Source: Methylocystis iwaonis (GTDB lineage Bacteria; Pseudomonadota; Alphaproteobacteria; Rhizobiales; Beijerinckiaceae). Taken from it: DNA of 64,000 nucleotides. The notes beneath the pieces are model-generated. The model was not told where the DNA came from. It worked only from the letters and a program-made list of their open reading frames with translations, and searched no databases. The stretch spans positions 3,496,501-3,560,500 of the forward strand of contig NZ_AP027142.1 of NCBI RefSeq assembly GCF_027925385.1, written 5' to 3'. Shown piece after piece: positions 39,508-47,381 of this stretch. A program made the position numbers and the translations under genes. Numbering within the stretch: position 1 is the stretch's first letter; every line of letters starts with the position of its first letter.

Positions 39508-39744
39508 TCAGCGGATCACATAAGGCAGCAGGCCCAGGAAGCGGGCGCGCTTGATGGCCTGAGCCAGCTCGCGCTGCTTCTTGGCGGAGACCGCCGTGAT
39601 GCGCGAGGGCACGATCTTGCCGCGCTCGGAGATGTAGCGAGACAGCAGGCGCGTGTCCTTATAGTCGATCTTCGGCGCATTGGCGCCGGAGAAGGGGCAG
39701 GACTTGCGGCGGCGGAAGAAGGGGCGACGGGGCGCGGTGCTCAT
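39508..39744 (-). CDS. rpsR: 30S ribosomal protein S18
   Basis: 78 residues: [72 protein letters not shown]18 pairs with S6 on the 30S platform. It overlaps the rpsF stop by four bases. rplI, the usual next gene, is not here: a terminator follows directly. Confidence 0.98.
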   Translation of the reverse strand: MSTAPRRPFFRRRKSCPFSGANAPKIDYKDTRLLSRYISERGKIVPSRITAVSAKKQRELAQAIKRARFLGLLPYVIR

Positions 39745-40172
39745 TCGGTCTCTCCTTCAGTCCGGCCTTCCTCACGACGCGGGCGACGCTCGCCACGATC
39801 GCCGCGCGGGGCGCCGCCGGGACCGCGACGCTCGCCGCGGTCGTCATCCTCACGCTTGCGAAGCTGCGCGGACGGACCTTCCTCCAGCTCCTCGACGCGC
39901 AGCGTCAGGACGCGAAGGATGTCTTCGTTGATGCTCTGCTGGCGCTCCAGCTCGGCGATGGCGGCCGGCGGGGCGTCGATGTTCATGAGCGTGAAATGCG
40001 CCTTGCGGTTCTTCTTGATCCGATAGGCGAGCGATTTGACGCCCCAATATTCGGTCTTGCCGACCGTGCCGCCGAGCGACGTGACGACGTTTTTGAACTG
40101 CCCGGTCAGAGTCTCCACCTGCTGGGGAGAAATGTCCTGACGGGCGAGATAGACATGCTCGTAGAGAGCCAT
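39741..40172 (-). CDS. rpsF: 30S ribosomal protein S6
   Basis: 143 residues. The ferredoxin-like S6 domain ([64 protein letters not shown]) is followed by a 45-residue Arg/Asp/Gly-rich tail usual in alphaproteobacteria. S6 binds 16S rRNA together with S18. Confidence 0.98.
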   Translation of the reverse strand: MALYEHVYLARQDISPQQVETLTGQFKNVVTSLGGTVGKTEYWGVKSLAYRIKKNRKAHFTLMNIDAPPAAIAELERQQSINEDILRVLTLRVEELEEGPSAQLRKREDDDRGERRGPGGAPRGDRGERRPRREEGRTEGETE

Positions 40173-40419
40173 GTGTTTCGCCTTTCCGTTGCCGCGAGCC
40201 GCTCCGGCGCCAAGCCCTTCGAGCGCTTCTTGGGGGCATTGACCCCTGGGAAAGGCTCGAGAGGAAGTGAGTTCGAAGGCGGAGACACGGGAAGACGGAG
40301 AGACCCCCTCGCCCTTTTTCCGCGCATATTCCTTGTCTTGAAAGCCGCTTCGCAGTTTTCGGGAATATGCGCCAGGGCGCTTCCGTTCAGCCCCCGGCCG
40401 GGAACGTCGCGATCCGCGC

Positions 40420-40447
40420 CTTATACGCAGGTTTCGCCAAGATGCAA
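40420..40447 (-). promoter_or_regulatory. Candidate sigma-70 promoter for rpsF-rpsR
   Basis: On the minus strand TTGCAT (40447-40442) and TATAAG (40425-40420) have a 16-bp spacer. It lies about 250 bp upstream of rpsF and just after the end of the next upstream gene. Match by eye. Confidence 0.4.
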
Positions 40448-40463
40448 GAGCGCCGGTAGCGTC

Positions 40464-40748
40464 CTAATTTGAAAGCGAGCCGGCGAAAGCCGAGAGTCCA
40501 CCCAAGATGGCCGTAGCCGCAGCCCATAAAGAAGCGGTCTTGTTGAGCTGAGACGCTTCCATAGTTGCGGTAAGGATGCCCCCTATCCATCCATCTTGTG
40601 AAAGGCTGTGGATGCTTGGCTCGCATGGGTGCGGGCCGCGAGCCCATGAAGGAACAATTTCAACCTTGCTGGAGCGGTACCAGAACCATGCTGATCTGCA
40701 GCCGGCAAGAAGAGCTAGGACCGCAAGGATGATAGACGCGTATTTCAT
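40464..40748 (-). CDS. Small two-helix membrane protein, unknown
   Basis: 94 residues starting MKYASIILAVLALLAGCRSAWFWYRSSKVEIVPSW. The first segment is hydrophobic and includes LAGC, so it could be either a lipoprotein signal or a membrane helix. The second segment, TASLWAAATAILGGLSAFAGSL, is a clear helix near the C-terminus. The same architecture occurs in small hypothetical membrane proteins of proteobacteria, but I cannot name a family. It lies in a patch of unknown genes between rpsF and panB whose base composition looks less GC-rich than the neighbours. Confidence 0.55.
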   Translation of the reverse strand: MKYASIILAVLALLAGCRSAWFWYRSSKVEIVPSWARGPHPCEPSIHSLSQDGWIGGILTATMEASQLNKTASLWAAATAILGGLSAFAGSLSN

Positions 40749-40817
40749 TTCCTCGCCCTCTGCTCCCCCACGATCGCAGCCCTTCCGCATCCTTCGGCGA
40801 GCTAATTTTCCGCAGGC

Positions 40818-41543
40818 CTACTTCGCGAGCACTGATTTTTTAGGCTTGATGTTCGGCCAAAGCTGAACAATTTGGCGGCACGTTCCCTTTATTGCGCGCA
40901 GTCTCGCGGTATGGTCGCCAGCAGGGCCAACCAACTCCCCGAGGCGGACATCTGCAACGAAACAAAGCTCGCTATCCGGCTTCCCAAAACTATGCCCTTG
41001 CGCCTCCAAAAGCAGTTGAGCAATCGCCACCATGTAGTACGCCATCTCGCGGCGATGGTCGTTGCGCCGTAGACGCGTCCCATCCTGCTTGCACGAAAGA
41101 GGGTCTGGCGCTTTTGCCACGCGAATAAATGCCGCCCCGACGCGGTCGTCTCCGCCGTCGACGAGCAAGTCTGGCTGGACGGAAATAGTCACGCCCTCAA
41201 TGTCGATATGGTCGAAGCGCGGCGATTCGCGAAGCGCCATGCTCCGCATCCCGAGGGCGTTTTCATGACGCTCGAAAAGTTCAATGGCCTCTATGCAACG
41301 CTTTGCTTCGTCACGCGTTTTAGGTTTGACGTCGAGATCAAGCGACCTTAAAGTTAACGCGGCCTTAACCTTTTCTAGGATGGAATGGTCGCGACGCGGG
41401 TTTGAGTTGTAGGCGCGCAAAGCACGAAGTGCGTCAGCATTCGCCGAAACGATTGGTGGTCTTGCGAAGCGACAATCGTGCAGAATGTTCTCCTGCTTAT
41501 CCGCATGGAGAATCATGTATTCGGCCAGCGCCGTAACAGACAT
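40818..41543 (-). CDS. Hypothetical protein with a possible degenerate nuclease-like core
   Basis: 241 residues from the ATG at 41543; an ATG at 41597 would add 18 residues and overlap a divergent gene. I do not recognise a named family. VTISVQPDLLVDGG...GAAFIRVAKAPDPLS, followed by a helix with MAYYMVAIAQLLLEAQGHS, recalls the beta-hairpin and helix of PD-(D/E)XK enzymes, with PD present but the (D/E)XK triplet degenerate (RVAK). This is a weak inference. The N-terminal part is helical and acidic (KVKAALTLRSLDLDVKPKTRDEAKRCIEAIELFERHE). Its codon use is less GC-rich than its neighbours, suggesting transfer. Confidence 0.6.
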   Translation of the reverse strand: MSVTALAEYMILHADKQENILHDCRFARPPIVSANADALRALRAYNSNPRRDHSILEKVKAALTLRSLDLDVKPKTRDEAKRCIEAIELFERHENALGMRSMALRESPRFDHIDIEGVTISVQPDLLVDGGDDRVGAAFIRVAKAPDPLSCKQDGTRLRRNDHRREMAYYMVAIAQLLLEAQGHSFGKPDSELCFVADVRLGELVGPAGDHTARLRAIKGTCRQIVQLWPNIKPKKSVLAK

Positions 41544-41595
41544 ACGTGGTTCGCGATTTTCACGAACCGAAGGATGGAAAGCTGGGGAAGCAGCC

Positions 41596-41850
41596 ATGGA
41601 TCAAGACCTTTCCATCACGATCGACAATCACCGCACGCTATGGCTTACCGAAATCTCACGCGAGACGTTCGAAGATCAGGCGCTCGATGACCTCGGCGGC
41701 GACGGTGGCGTCTTCGTGGTTCTTGAGGATTGTTCGGAAGGAAGCTTTGAGGTCCTTGCTAAGGCGGCATCGAAATGGGCTGGCGAGTCCTTGCTGACCC
41801 TTTTTGCTAGATCAATGCAGCATCGTCCTGAACTACGGGTGGTGAAATAG
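41596..41850 (+). CDS. Small hypothetical protein divergent from the gene at 40818
   Basis: 84 residues: MDQDLSITIDNHRTLWLTEISRETFEDQALDDLGGDGGVFVVLEDCSEGSFEVLAKAASKWAGESLLTLFARSMQHRPELRVVK. It is acidic, mixed alpha/beta and without a signal or membrane segment. GGGGAAG lies upstream. It starts close to the divergent gene, so the two may share a control region. It could be chance, but composition and start look gene-like. Confidence 0.45.
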   Translation: MDQDLSITIDNHRTLWLTEISRETFEDQALDDLGGDGGVFVVLEDCSEGSFEVLAKAASKWAGESLLTLFARSMQHRPELRVVK

Positions 41851-42004
41851 GTCGTTTCAGCGCCCCCGAATCGCTTTCTCCGCCCAATCCTGTCACTTTC
41901 TGCGGCTGAGCGCCAACCGCTAATTTGTACTTTTTCAGTGCATTGCGGAATGGCGCGGTGGAGACGGCCCATTGAAGGGCCGTCCATTCATTCGTCGTCG
42001 CTCC

Positions 42005-42141
42005 GACCAACTCTTGCAGTGACCATAGCCGGCTATCAACTCCCGCCGCCACGGCCGGGGTAACGCGACGCGTCTTATGCACTCGCACGAAGTTGTAATG
42101 CGCGAAGTGAAGCAAAACCGCCGCATTCAGGTTAGGATACT
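42005..42141 (-). pseudogene. Remnant of an IS1-type transposase (C-terminal end)
   Basis: The frame reads NAAVLLHFAHYNFVRVHKTRRVTPAVAAGVDSRLWSLQELV, close to the conserved end of DDE transposases commonly labelled IS1 family (HYNFVRxHKTLRVTPAMAAG). Everything upstream of about 42141 is missing. It marks a past insertion in this patch. Confidence 0.75.
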
Positions 42142-42234
42142 ACCAGAGCGCCTGCAACGACGGCGCCGATTGACGAGCCGACATCCGGGTAGCACCTTTA
42201 CTTTCCCACGCCCGTACAGGGAGAGGGAGGACTG

Positions 42235-43038
42235 ATGCAACGCATTTCCAGCGTATTTTTCCTCCTGGCGCTCATCGCCGTCTCCGGCCCCGCGCGCGCG
42301 CAGACCTACGGCAGCGGCCTCATCCCCGCGAGCTCCGTGACCTTTGTCAACCGCGCCGCCAATCCGCGCTATGTCGCCTTTACGCTCCAGTCGGGAGCCC
42401 CCGGGCCGGCCGTATGGTCGTCGGATTGCGAGCGCTTCAACGACCAGGTCTATCTGGCGCCCGGCCAGGCCTGCACAGCCTCTGTGCCGAGCAGCGCCGG
42501 CCCCTCGCGCTTTTGCGCGCGGGAGAATCCCGCGCCGCCTGGAAAGTCGCCGAACTGCTTTGCGGCGCAAGCCGAGAATCTCACGATTATCGGAACGAAT
42601 TTCACGAGCGGCGCGGGTTGTAATCGGACCGGCGATCCGCTCGCCGCCGGCGTCGTGCAGAAAAGCTGCGTCTGGTACGAGATCAGCGTCATCCCCGAAC
42701 GCTGCACCAATTGCGCGTGGAACGCCGATAATTGCAAGAATAGCGGCGGCCCCTCCTACAATGCGCCCGTTCAGCTTGCCTGCTCGGGGGCGCCGACCTT
42801 CACCTGCCGCGGTCCCCTGGGACCGCTCGGCGTCTACGGCGCCAATTATCCCCAGAATTGCGGCGCGCCCTTCAATCAACCGAGCTGCATCGGCGGCCTC
42901 AACGGCGCCTGCCTGCAAGCCTACTTCTTCCCGATGTCGACCTCCGGCGCCTGCAAATATCCCGCGGATAAACCCCAGCCGAACGCCCAGTGCCCGCAAG
43001 GTCAGACGCTTTTCGTGACTTTCCTCGATGGCCTCTGA
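42235..43038 (+). CDS. Cysteine-rich secreted protein, unknown
   Basis: 267 residues with a signal peptide (MQRISSVFFLLALIAVSGPARAQ). The mature part has about 16 cysteines and repeated Gly/Pro/Asn segments: SSDCERFNDQVYLAPGQAC, CVWYEISVIPERCTNCAWNADNC, and TFTCRGPLGPLGVYGANYPQNCGAPFNQPSC. The spacing suggests a disulphide-stabilised beta-rich fold. The pattern is loosely like thaumatin-type proteins, but I would not assign it. The gene is monocistronic, with GGGAGAGGGAGG upstream. Confidence 0.75.
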   Translation: MQRISSVFFLLALIAVSGPARAQTYGSGLIPASSVTFVNRAANPRYVAFTLQSGAPGPAVWSSDCERFNDQVYLAPGQACTASVPSSAGPSRFCARENPAPPGKSPNCFAAQAENLTIIGTNFTSGAGCNRTGDPLAAGVVQKSCVWYEISVIPERCTNCAWNADNCKNSGGPSYNAPVQLACSGAPTFTCRGPLGPLGVYGANYPQNCGAPFNQPSCIGGLNGACLQAYFFPMSTSGACKYPADKPQPNAQCPQGQTLFVTFLDGL

Positions 43039-43112
43039 CCCCCTGCCCCATCCTTGTCGGCGCCGGCGCGCGAGGCTATGGTCCGCGCGCAACCGGCAGG
43101 AGGGCGAGTGGC

Positions 43113-43250
43113 ATGACAGGCAAAGCGGCATTGATTGTGACCCTCATCGGCCTCACGCTCGCGCTTTCCGCCTGTGACAAATGCGGCGGCTTCCAGGAAA
43201 TTCGCGCGCCGAGCCTCCCCCACGCCTGTCGAGACGCCGCCGCGCGCTAA
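43113..43250 (+). CDS. Small lipoprotein
   Basis: 45 residues. The signal peptide ends in a clear lipobox (LALSAC), giving a mature protein of about 26 residues with two further Cys (DKCGGFQEIRAPSLPHACRD). Similar tiny lipoproteins with CDKCG after the lipobox occur in Rhizobiales next to other genes; the role is unknown. It lies 68 bp before panB, on the same strand. Confidence 0.65.
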   Translation: MTGKAALIVTLIGLTLALSACDKCGGFQEIRAPSLPHACRDAAAR

Positions 43251-43318
43251 GATCGCATAAGGCCCAGAAGCGCGCTGCATTTGTGGCGCGCAAGGAATGC
43301 GCCAGCCGGAGGCCCAGC

Positions 43319-44140
43319 TTGTCGAAAGCCGATCCCTTCCTCGAAAAGAAACGCCGCGGCGAGAAGCTCGTCGTCGTCACCGCCTATGACGCGCCCACGG
43401 CGCGCATCGAGGCGGAGGCGGGCGTCGACATCATCCTCGTCGGCGACAGCGTCGGCGTGAATGTCCTCGGCTATGCGCATGAGCGCGACGTGACGCTTGC
43501 CGACATGGCGCACCACATCGCCGCCGTGCGGCGCGGCGCGCCTCAGATCTACGTCATCGGCGATCTTCCCTACGCCACCTATGACACGCCGGAAATGGCG
43601 CTCGCGAGCGCGCGCGTGTTGCGCGACGCCGGCGCCGATTGCGTGAAATTCGAAGGCGCGCAGCCCGATGTCGTAGCGGCGCTGACGGCGGCGGGCTTCG
43701 ATGTCTGCGGGCATCTGGGGCTCGAATCCCAGCATCAGGAGATCAAGCGCCGACAGGGCAAGACCGCCGAGGCCGCCGCCAGGCTCTTTGACGACGCGCT
43801 TGCCGGCGACGCCGCGGGTCAAAAATTCCTCGTGCTGGAGCTCCTACCGAGCGAGCTTGCGGGACGCATTTCTCGAGCCGTCAAGGCGGCGACCATCGGC
43901 ATCGGCGCAGGGCTGGAAACGGACGGGCAGGTGCTCGTCGTCAACGATCTCGCGGGCGTGACCACCCGCGAGTTCAAACACAACCGCCGTTATGGCGACA
44001 TTGGCGCGGCGTTACGAGGGGCCGTCGCCGCCTATGCGCGGGATGTGCGGGCAGGCGCCTTCCCCGGTCCCGAGCATGCTTTCCAAATGGCCGCCGACGA
44101 ACGCGCGGCCTTGGAGAACTGGCTGCAAGAGCGTAGGTGA
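43319..44140 (+). CDS. panB: 3-methyl-2-oxobutanoate hydroxymethyltransferase
   Basis: 273 residues. PanB adds the methylene-tetrahydrofolate one-carbon unit to ketoisovalerate, forming ketopantoate for CoA synthesis. GEKLVVVTAYDAPTARIEAEAGVDIILVGDSVGVNVLG includes the metal-binding Asp-Ser, and FEGAQ, GHLGLESQ and GIGAGLETDGQVLVVNDLAG are hallmarks. The start is a TTG at 43319, with a perfect GGAGG six bases upstream; the frame stays open upstream to 43181, but those residues resemble no PanB. Confidence 0.94.
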   Translation: MSKADPFLEKKRRGEKLVVVTAYDAPTARIEAEAGVDIILVGDSVGVNVLGYAHERDVTLADMAHHIAAVRRGAPQIYVIGDLPYATYDTPEMALASARVLRDAGADCVKFEGAQPDVVAALTAAGFDVCGHLGLESQHQEIKRRQGKTAEAAARLFDDALAGDAAGQKFLVLELLPSELAGRISRAVKAATIGIGAGLETDGQVLVVNDLAGVTTREFKHNRRYGDIGAALRGAVAAYARDVRAGAFPGPEHAFQMAADERAALENWLQERR

Positions 44141-44153
44141 ACGGAGGGCGCTT

Positions 44154-45509
44154 TCAGGCGAAGTCGATCATCCCAGGGGCCATGCCGGACAGCTTGCGTC
44201 TCCACATCTCGGAATAAAGCGCCTCGATCCCGCGCGTATAGGCGCCGACGTCGAAGAGCGCCGTCGTCAGACGGTTTTCCGCCAGTTTCGACTTCAATCG
44301 AGCGAGGAGCGGCGGATCGCTGGCGAGCGTTCGCGCGATGGCGACGTAATCGTCGAAATCCGACGCGATCAGCTCGGGCAGCCCGACGGCGCTCAGAATG
44401 CTGCCCGCGACGCGCGCGGCGAAGGTTTCGCCGGGGCATGTGACGATTGGCGCCCCCGACCACAGAGCGTCGCTCGCCGTCGTATGCGCGCCGAAAGGAC
44501 TCGTGTCCAACACGAGGTCGGCGAGCTGCAGGCGGGCGAGATGGTCGCTTTGGCCGAGATGGGCGGCGAAAATCAAACGCGCCGCATCGATCCCCCTGCC
44601 ACGCATTTCGTTGCGCAGATTCCCCTTGGCGGCCTCGGTTTGCAAAAGCCACAGCACGCTCCCCGGCGCATCGTCGAGGAGGCGCGCCCATAGATCGAAG
44701 ATGAAGGGCGTAAGCTTGTAGGCCTGGTTGAAGCAGCAGAAGACAAAGCCCTGCTCAGGCAGGCCGGCGGCGGCCCGCGTCGGCGCAAGCCCGAGCGGCG
44801 CGCGCCCGCGCGGCTGGTAGCATTGCGGCATATAAGCGAAGGCTTCGGCATAATCCGGCGCCGCGCCGCGCGGCGTAACGAAATGGTCGGTGATGATGTA
44901 ATCACAGACGCCCGCGCCCATCGTTCCGGGATAACCAAGATAATTCACTTGCAGGGGCGCGGGCCGGAGCATGGTCACGCCAGTGCGCGCGCCGCTGGTG
45001 AATCCCTTGAGATCGACCAACATATCGACGCCGTCGGCGTGAATCCTCATTGCCGCCTCAGTGTCGCTTGCCGACGAAATATCGCAGAAGCCGTCGAAGG
45101 CCGCCGTCAGACGCCGCCGCATATTCCCATCATCGGCGCGGCCATAGCTGTAGCCGCGAATATCGAAGCGCGCCCGGTCGTGGGCCTCGAGTGTCTCGAT
45201 GAGGAGATGCGCGGTAGCGTGGTCGTGGAAATCGGAAGACAGATAGCCGACCGTGATTTTTTCACGGCGGCGTAAGTCGAAACGCAAGCCGAGCCTGCCG
45301 CGCTCGAGAGCGGCCGCCACCCGTCTTTCCGCAGTCCAGCGTTCGGAACAGGCGCGCTGCTCACGCGCGGTGACGCCCGGCTCCGAGAGAAGAAGAAAGG
45401 GAGGGACAAGGCCGTCCCCGGGGGCCGTCATCATCGCGCGCATTTTCGGCGCGGCGCCGGCAAAGTCCCCCCATTCGCACATGGCGCGGGCGCGGTGGAT
45501 GGACCTCAT
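44154..45509 (-). CDS. GT41-type (OGT/SPINDLY-like) glycosyltransferase lacking TPR repeats
   Basis: 451 residues. The catalytic region has the GT41 pattern: LRIGYLSSDFHDH-like (KITVGYLSSDFHDHATAHLL), VDLKGFTSGARTGVTMLRPAPLQVNYLGYPGTMGAG, FCCFNQAYKLTPFIFDLWARLL, and DTSPFGAHTTASDALWSGAPIVTCPGETFAARVAGS. Members transfer GlcNAc or related sugars to Ser/Thr, or act in methanotrophs on unknown glycans. The normal N-terminal TPR array is absent: only the last helix pair before the catalytic core remains (MCEWGDFAGAAPKMRAM). Either the gene is truncated or this is a short form. Confidence 0.8.
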   Translation of the reverse strand: MRSIHRARAMCEWGDFAGAAPKMRAMMTAPGDGLVPPFLLLSEPGVTAREQRACSERWTAERRVAAALERGRLGLRFDLRRREKITVGYLSSDFHDHATAHLLIETLEAHDRARFDIRGYSYGRADDGNMRRRLTAAFDGFCDISSASDTEAAMRIHADGVDMLVDLKGFTSGARTGVTMLRPAPLQVNYLGYPGTMGAGVCDYIITDHFVTPRGAAPDYAEAFAYMPQCYQPRGRAPLGLAPTRAAAGLPEQGFVFCCFNQAYKLTPFIFDLWARLLDDAPGSVLWLLQTEAAKGNLRNEMRGRGIDAARLIFAAHLGQSDHLARLQLADLVLDTSPFGAHTTASDALWSGAPIVTCPGETFAARVAGSILSAVGLPELIASDFDDYVAIARTLASDPPLLARLKSKLAENRLTTALFDVGAYTRGIEALYSEMWRRKLSGMAPGMIDFA

Positions 45510-45699
45510 GGCGCCCTTTCGCAGGGAGAGCCGAGAATGTCGCGAATGCGACCCAGGGCGCCGACACCCAGCGAAACTCGTGCCGCTCTCTGCGCGTGCT
45601 GGCGAAGGCGCGGGATTTTCCGCCCCTGCAAAATTCTATATCTAGGCCTTGGTGGCCCTCTCGCGCCGGCGACGGCGTCCCTCGAATAGCAGGCGAAAC

Positions 45700-46701
45700 A
45701 TGACCTCTTTGGAGACGCCCGTCGGCCTCCTCATCATCAATCTCGGCACGCCGGACGCGCCGGACGTCGCTTCTGTGCGGCGCTACCTTGCGCAATTTCT
45801 CTCCGACCCCCGCGTGGTCGATCTGCCGCGCTTGCTTTGGCTGCCCATTCTGTACGGGATCGTGCTCAACACGCGGCCGAAGAAATCCGCCCATGCCTAT
45901 GAGACGATCTGGAATCACGACATCGGCGAAGGCCCGCTGAAGACCATCACGCGGCTTCAGGCCGAAAAGCTTGCGGCGCTTGGGCTCTCCGGCAAGGCGC
46001 CCGTCATCGTGGATTACGCCTTGCGCTACGGCGCGCCGTCGATCGACGCGCAGATCGACGCGCTGATGGCCAAAGGCTGCGCGCGCATCGTTCTGTTGCC
46101 GCTCTATCCGCAATACGCCGCCTCGACCAACGCCTCGGTCGCCGACGCCGCCTTCGCCGCCGTAAAGCGCCTGCGCCGCCAGCCGGCGTTGCGCATCGGC
46201 GCGCCCTATTACGACGACCCCGCCTATATCGAGGCGCTGGCGGCGCGCATCACGCGCGACCTCGCCGCGCTCGATTTCGAGCCGGAAGTGATTATCGCCT
46301 CCTTCCACGGCCTGCCGCAGGCGCAGATCGATCGCGGCGACCCTTACCGCGCCCATTGCGAGGAAACGTGGCGTTTGCTGCGCGCTAGGCTTGGCATGGA
46401 GGAAGAGAAGCTGCGCCTCTCCTTCCAGTCGCGCTTCGGGCCGGCGAAATGGATCGGGCCTTATACGAGCGAAGTCGTCGAAGAGCTGGCGACGTCGGGC
46501 GTCAAGCGCCTGGCGATCGTCGCGCCGGGCTTTTCAGCCGATTGCCTCGAAACCATCGAGGAGCTCGGCGTGCAAATCCGCGATCTTTTCCTCCAAAAAG
46601 GCGGTGAGAAATTCGCGCGGCTGTCCTGCCTCAACGACAGCGAAGAAGGCATGGCGCTGGTTGCGACGCTGGCCAAGCGCGAGCTCTCGGGGTGGATTTG
46701 A
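45700..46701 (+). CDS. hemH: Ferrochelatase
   Basis: 333 residues: GLLIINLGTPDAPDVASVRRYLAQFLSDPRVV, LPLYPQYAASTNASV, and IIASFHGLPQAQIDRGDPYRAHCEET with the metal-site His. It inserts Fe2+ into protoporphyrin IX. The ATG at 45700 is the first codon giving a family-like N-terminus. The next gene starts 36 bp after its stop. It is divergent from the glycosyltransferase gene. Confidence 0.96.
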   Translation: MTSLETPVGLLIINLGTPDAPDVASVRRYLAQFLSDPRVVDLPRLLWLPILYGIVLNTRPKKSAHAYETIWNHDIGEGPLKTITRLQAEKLAALGLSGKAPVIVDYALRYGAPSIDAQIDALMAKGCARIVLLPLYPQYAASTNASVADAAFAAVKRLRRQPALRIGAPYYDDPAYIEALAARITRDLAALDFEPEVIIASFHGLPQAQIDRGDPYRAHCEETWRLLRARLGMEEEKLRLSFQSRFGPAKWIGPYTSEVVEELATSGVKRLAIVAPGFSADCLETIEELGVQIRDLFLQKGGEKFARLSCLNDSEEGMALVATLAKRELSGWI

Positions 46702-46736
46702 GCCTTCTTGCTGACGCCGCAATTTTCGGGTCCGAT

Positions 46737-47063
46737 ATGCGCATGTCTCTGCCTCGTTTCCTCGCTATCGCCGCCGCCCTTGCCGTCGCCAGCCCTGCCG
46801 CGGCGCAGGACGGAGCCATTGCGACCGGCGGCCAGGCGGTCGGCGCGCTCTTCGAGTCGCTCGGCCTGCGCAAGCCGCCGCCGCCCGCGCCGGATTTCGT
46901 GCGCCAATCGCGTCCCGAGAAGATGGATTACGCGCCGCTCACGCCGACGCCTGAGAAAGACGGCAAGCAGCGCGCCGCCCAAATGCAGGCGGCGGGATCC
47001 GCGCTGGACCGCGCCGCCGCCGAGGCCCGTCGCCGCGCGGCGCGGGTGAAGGTCCCGAACTGA
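46737..47063 (+). CDS. Small secreted protein, unknown
   Basis: 108 residues (or 106 from the second Met). A signal peptide (SLPRFLAIAAALAVASPAAAQ) is followed by a Pro-rich stretch (LRKPPPPAPDFVRQSRP) and a basic/Ala helix at the C-terminus (AGSALDRAAAEARRRAARVKVPN). It lies 36 bp after hemH and may be cotranscribed. I recognise no family. Confidence 0.65.
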   Translation: MRMSLPRFLAIAAALAVASPAAAQDGAIATGGQAVGALFESLGLRKPPPPAPDFVRQSRPEKMDYAPLTPTPEKDGKQRAAQMQAAGSALDRAAAEARRRAARVKVPN

Positions 47064-47156
47064 TCGCCCCAAAAGGCGCTCGCAAAGCCGCTTGATCTTG
47101 CCGCGTTAAAAGTGGCCATATCGGCGCATGATGTCATTTGCATTTGAACAGCTCGC

Positions 47157-47310
47157 ATCGGGCGCGTGTCATCCCCGGCGGGCAAAGCCCGATCGGGAAA
47201 CCAGAGCCGCAAAAGCGCTGGTTTTGCCCGGAGCCCGTCATTGCGAGCGAAGCGAAGCAATCCAGGGCAGCGATGCGGCCCTGGATTGCTTCGCTTCGCT
47301 CGCAATGACG
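47157..47310. repeat. Long palindromic repeat, left of the aspartyl-protease-like gene
   Basis: It opens ATCGGGCGCGTGTCATCCC, then GCGCTGGTTTTGCCCGGAG and CGTCATTGCGAGCGAAGCG, and ends in the mirror image CGCAATGACG at 47310; the last 75 bp are one large palindrome. A similar copy lies inverted at 48296-48443 and a short one at 51551-51622. The surrounding 47064-47381 stretch holds no other gene. Confidence 0.85.
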
Positions 47311-47381
47311 TCGGTGATTTCCTCTGTGTCCAAACGGCGCGAGCGTCAGGAATGGCGTCGCACCAATCGAGCGGATCTCGT

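Noticed and set aside
41354..41368. TTAA-N7-TTAA match inside the hypothetical gene at 40818-41543
   Set aside because: It lies within a coding region far from any start that would make sense for CtrA control; a chance match in a less GC-rich stretch is more likely.
45361..46356. Long minus-strand open frame overlapping hemH
   Set aside because: It is antisense to a clearly conserved ferrochelatase and shows no recognisable domain.
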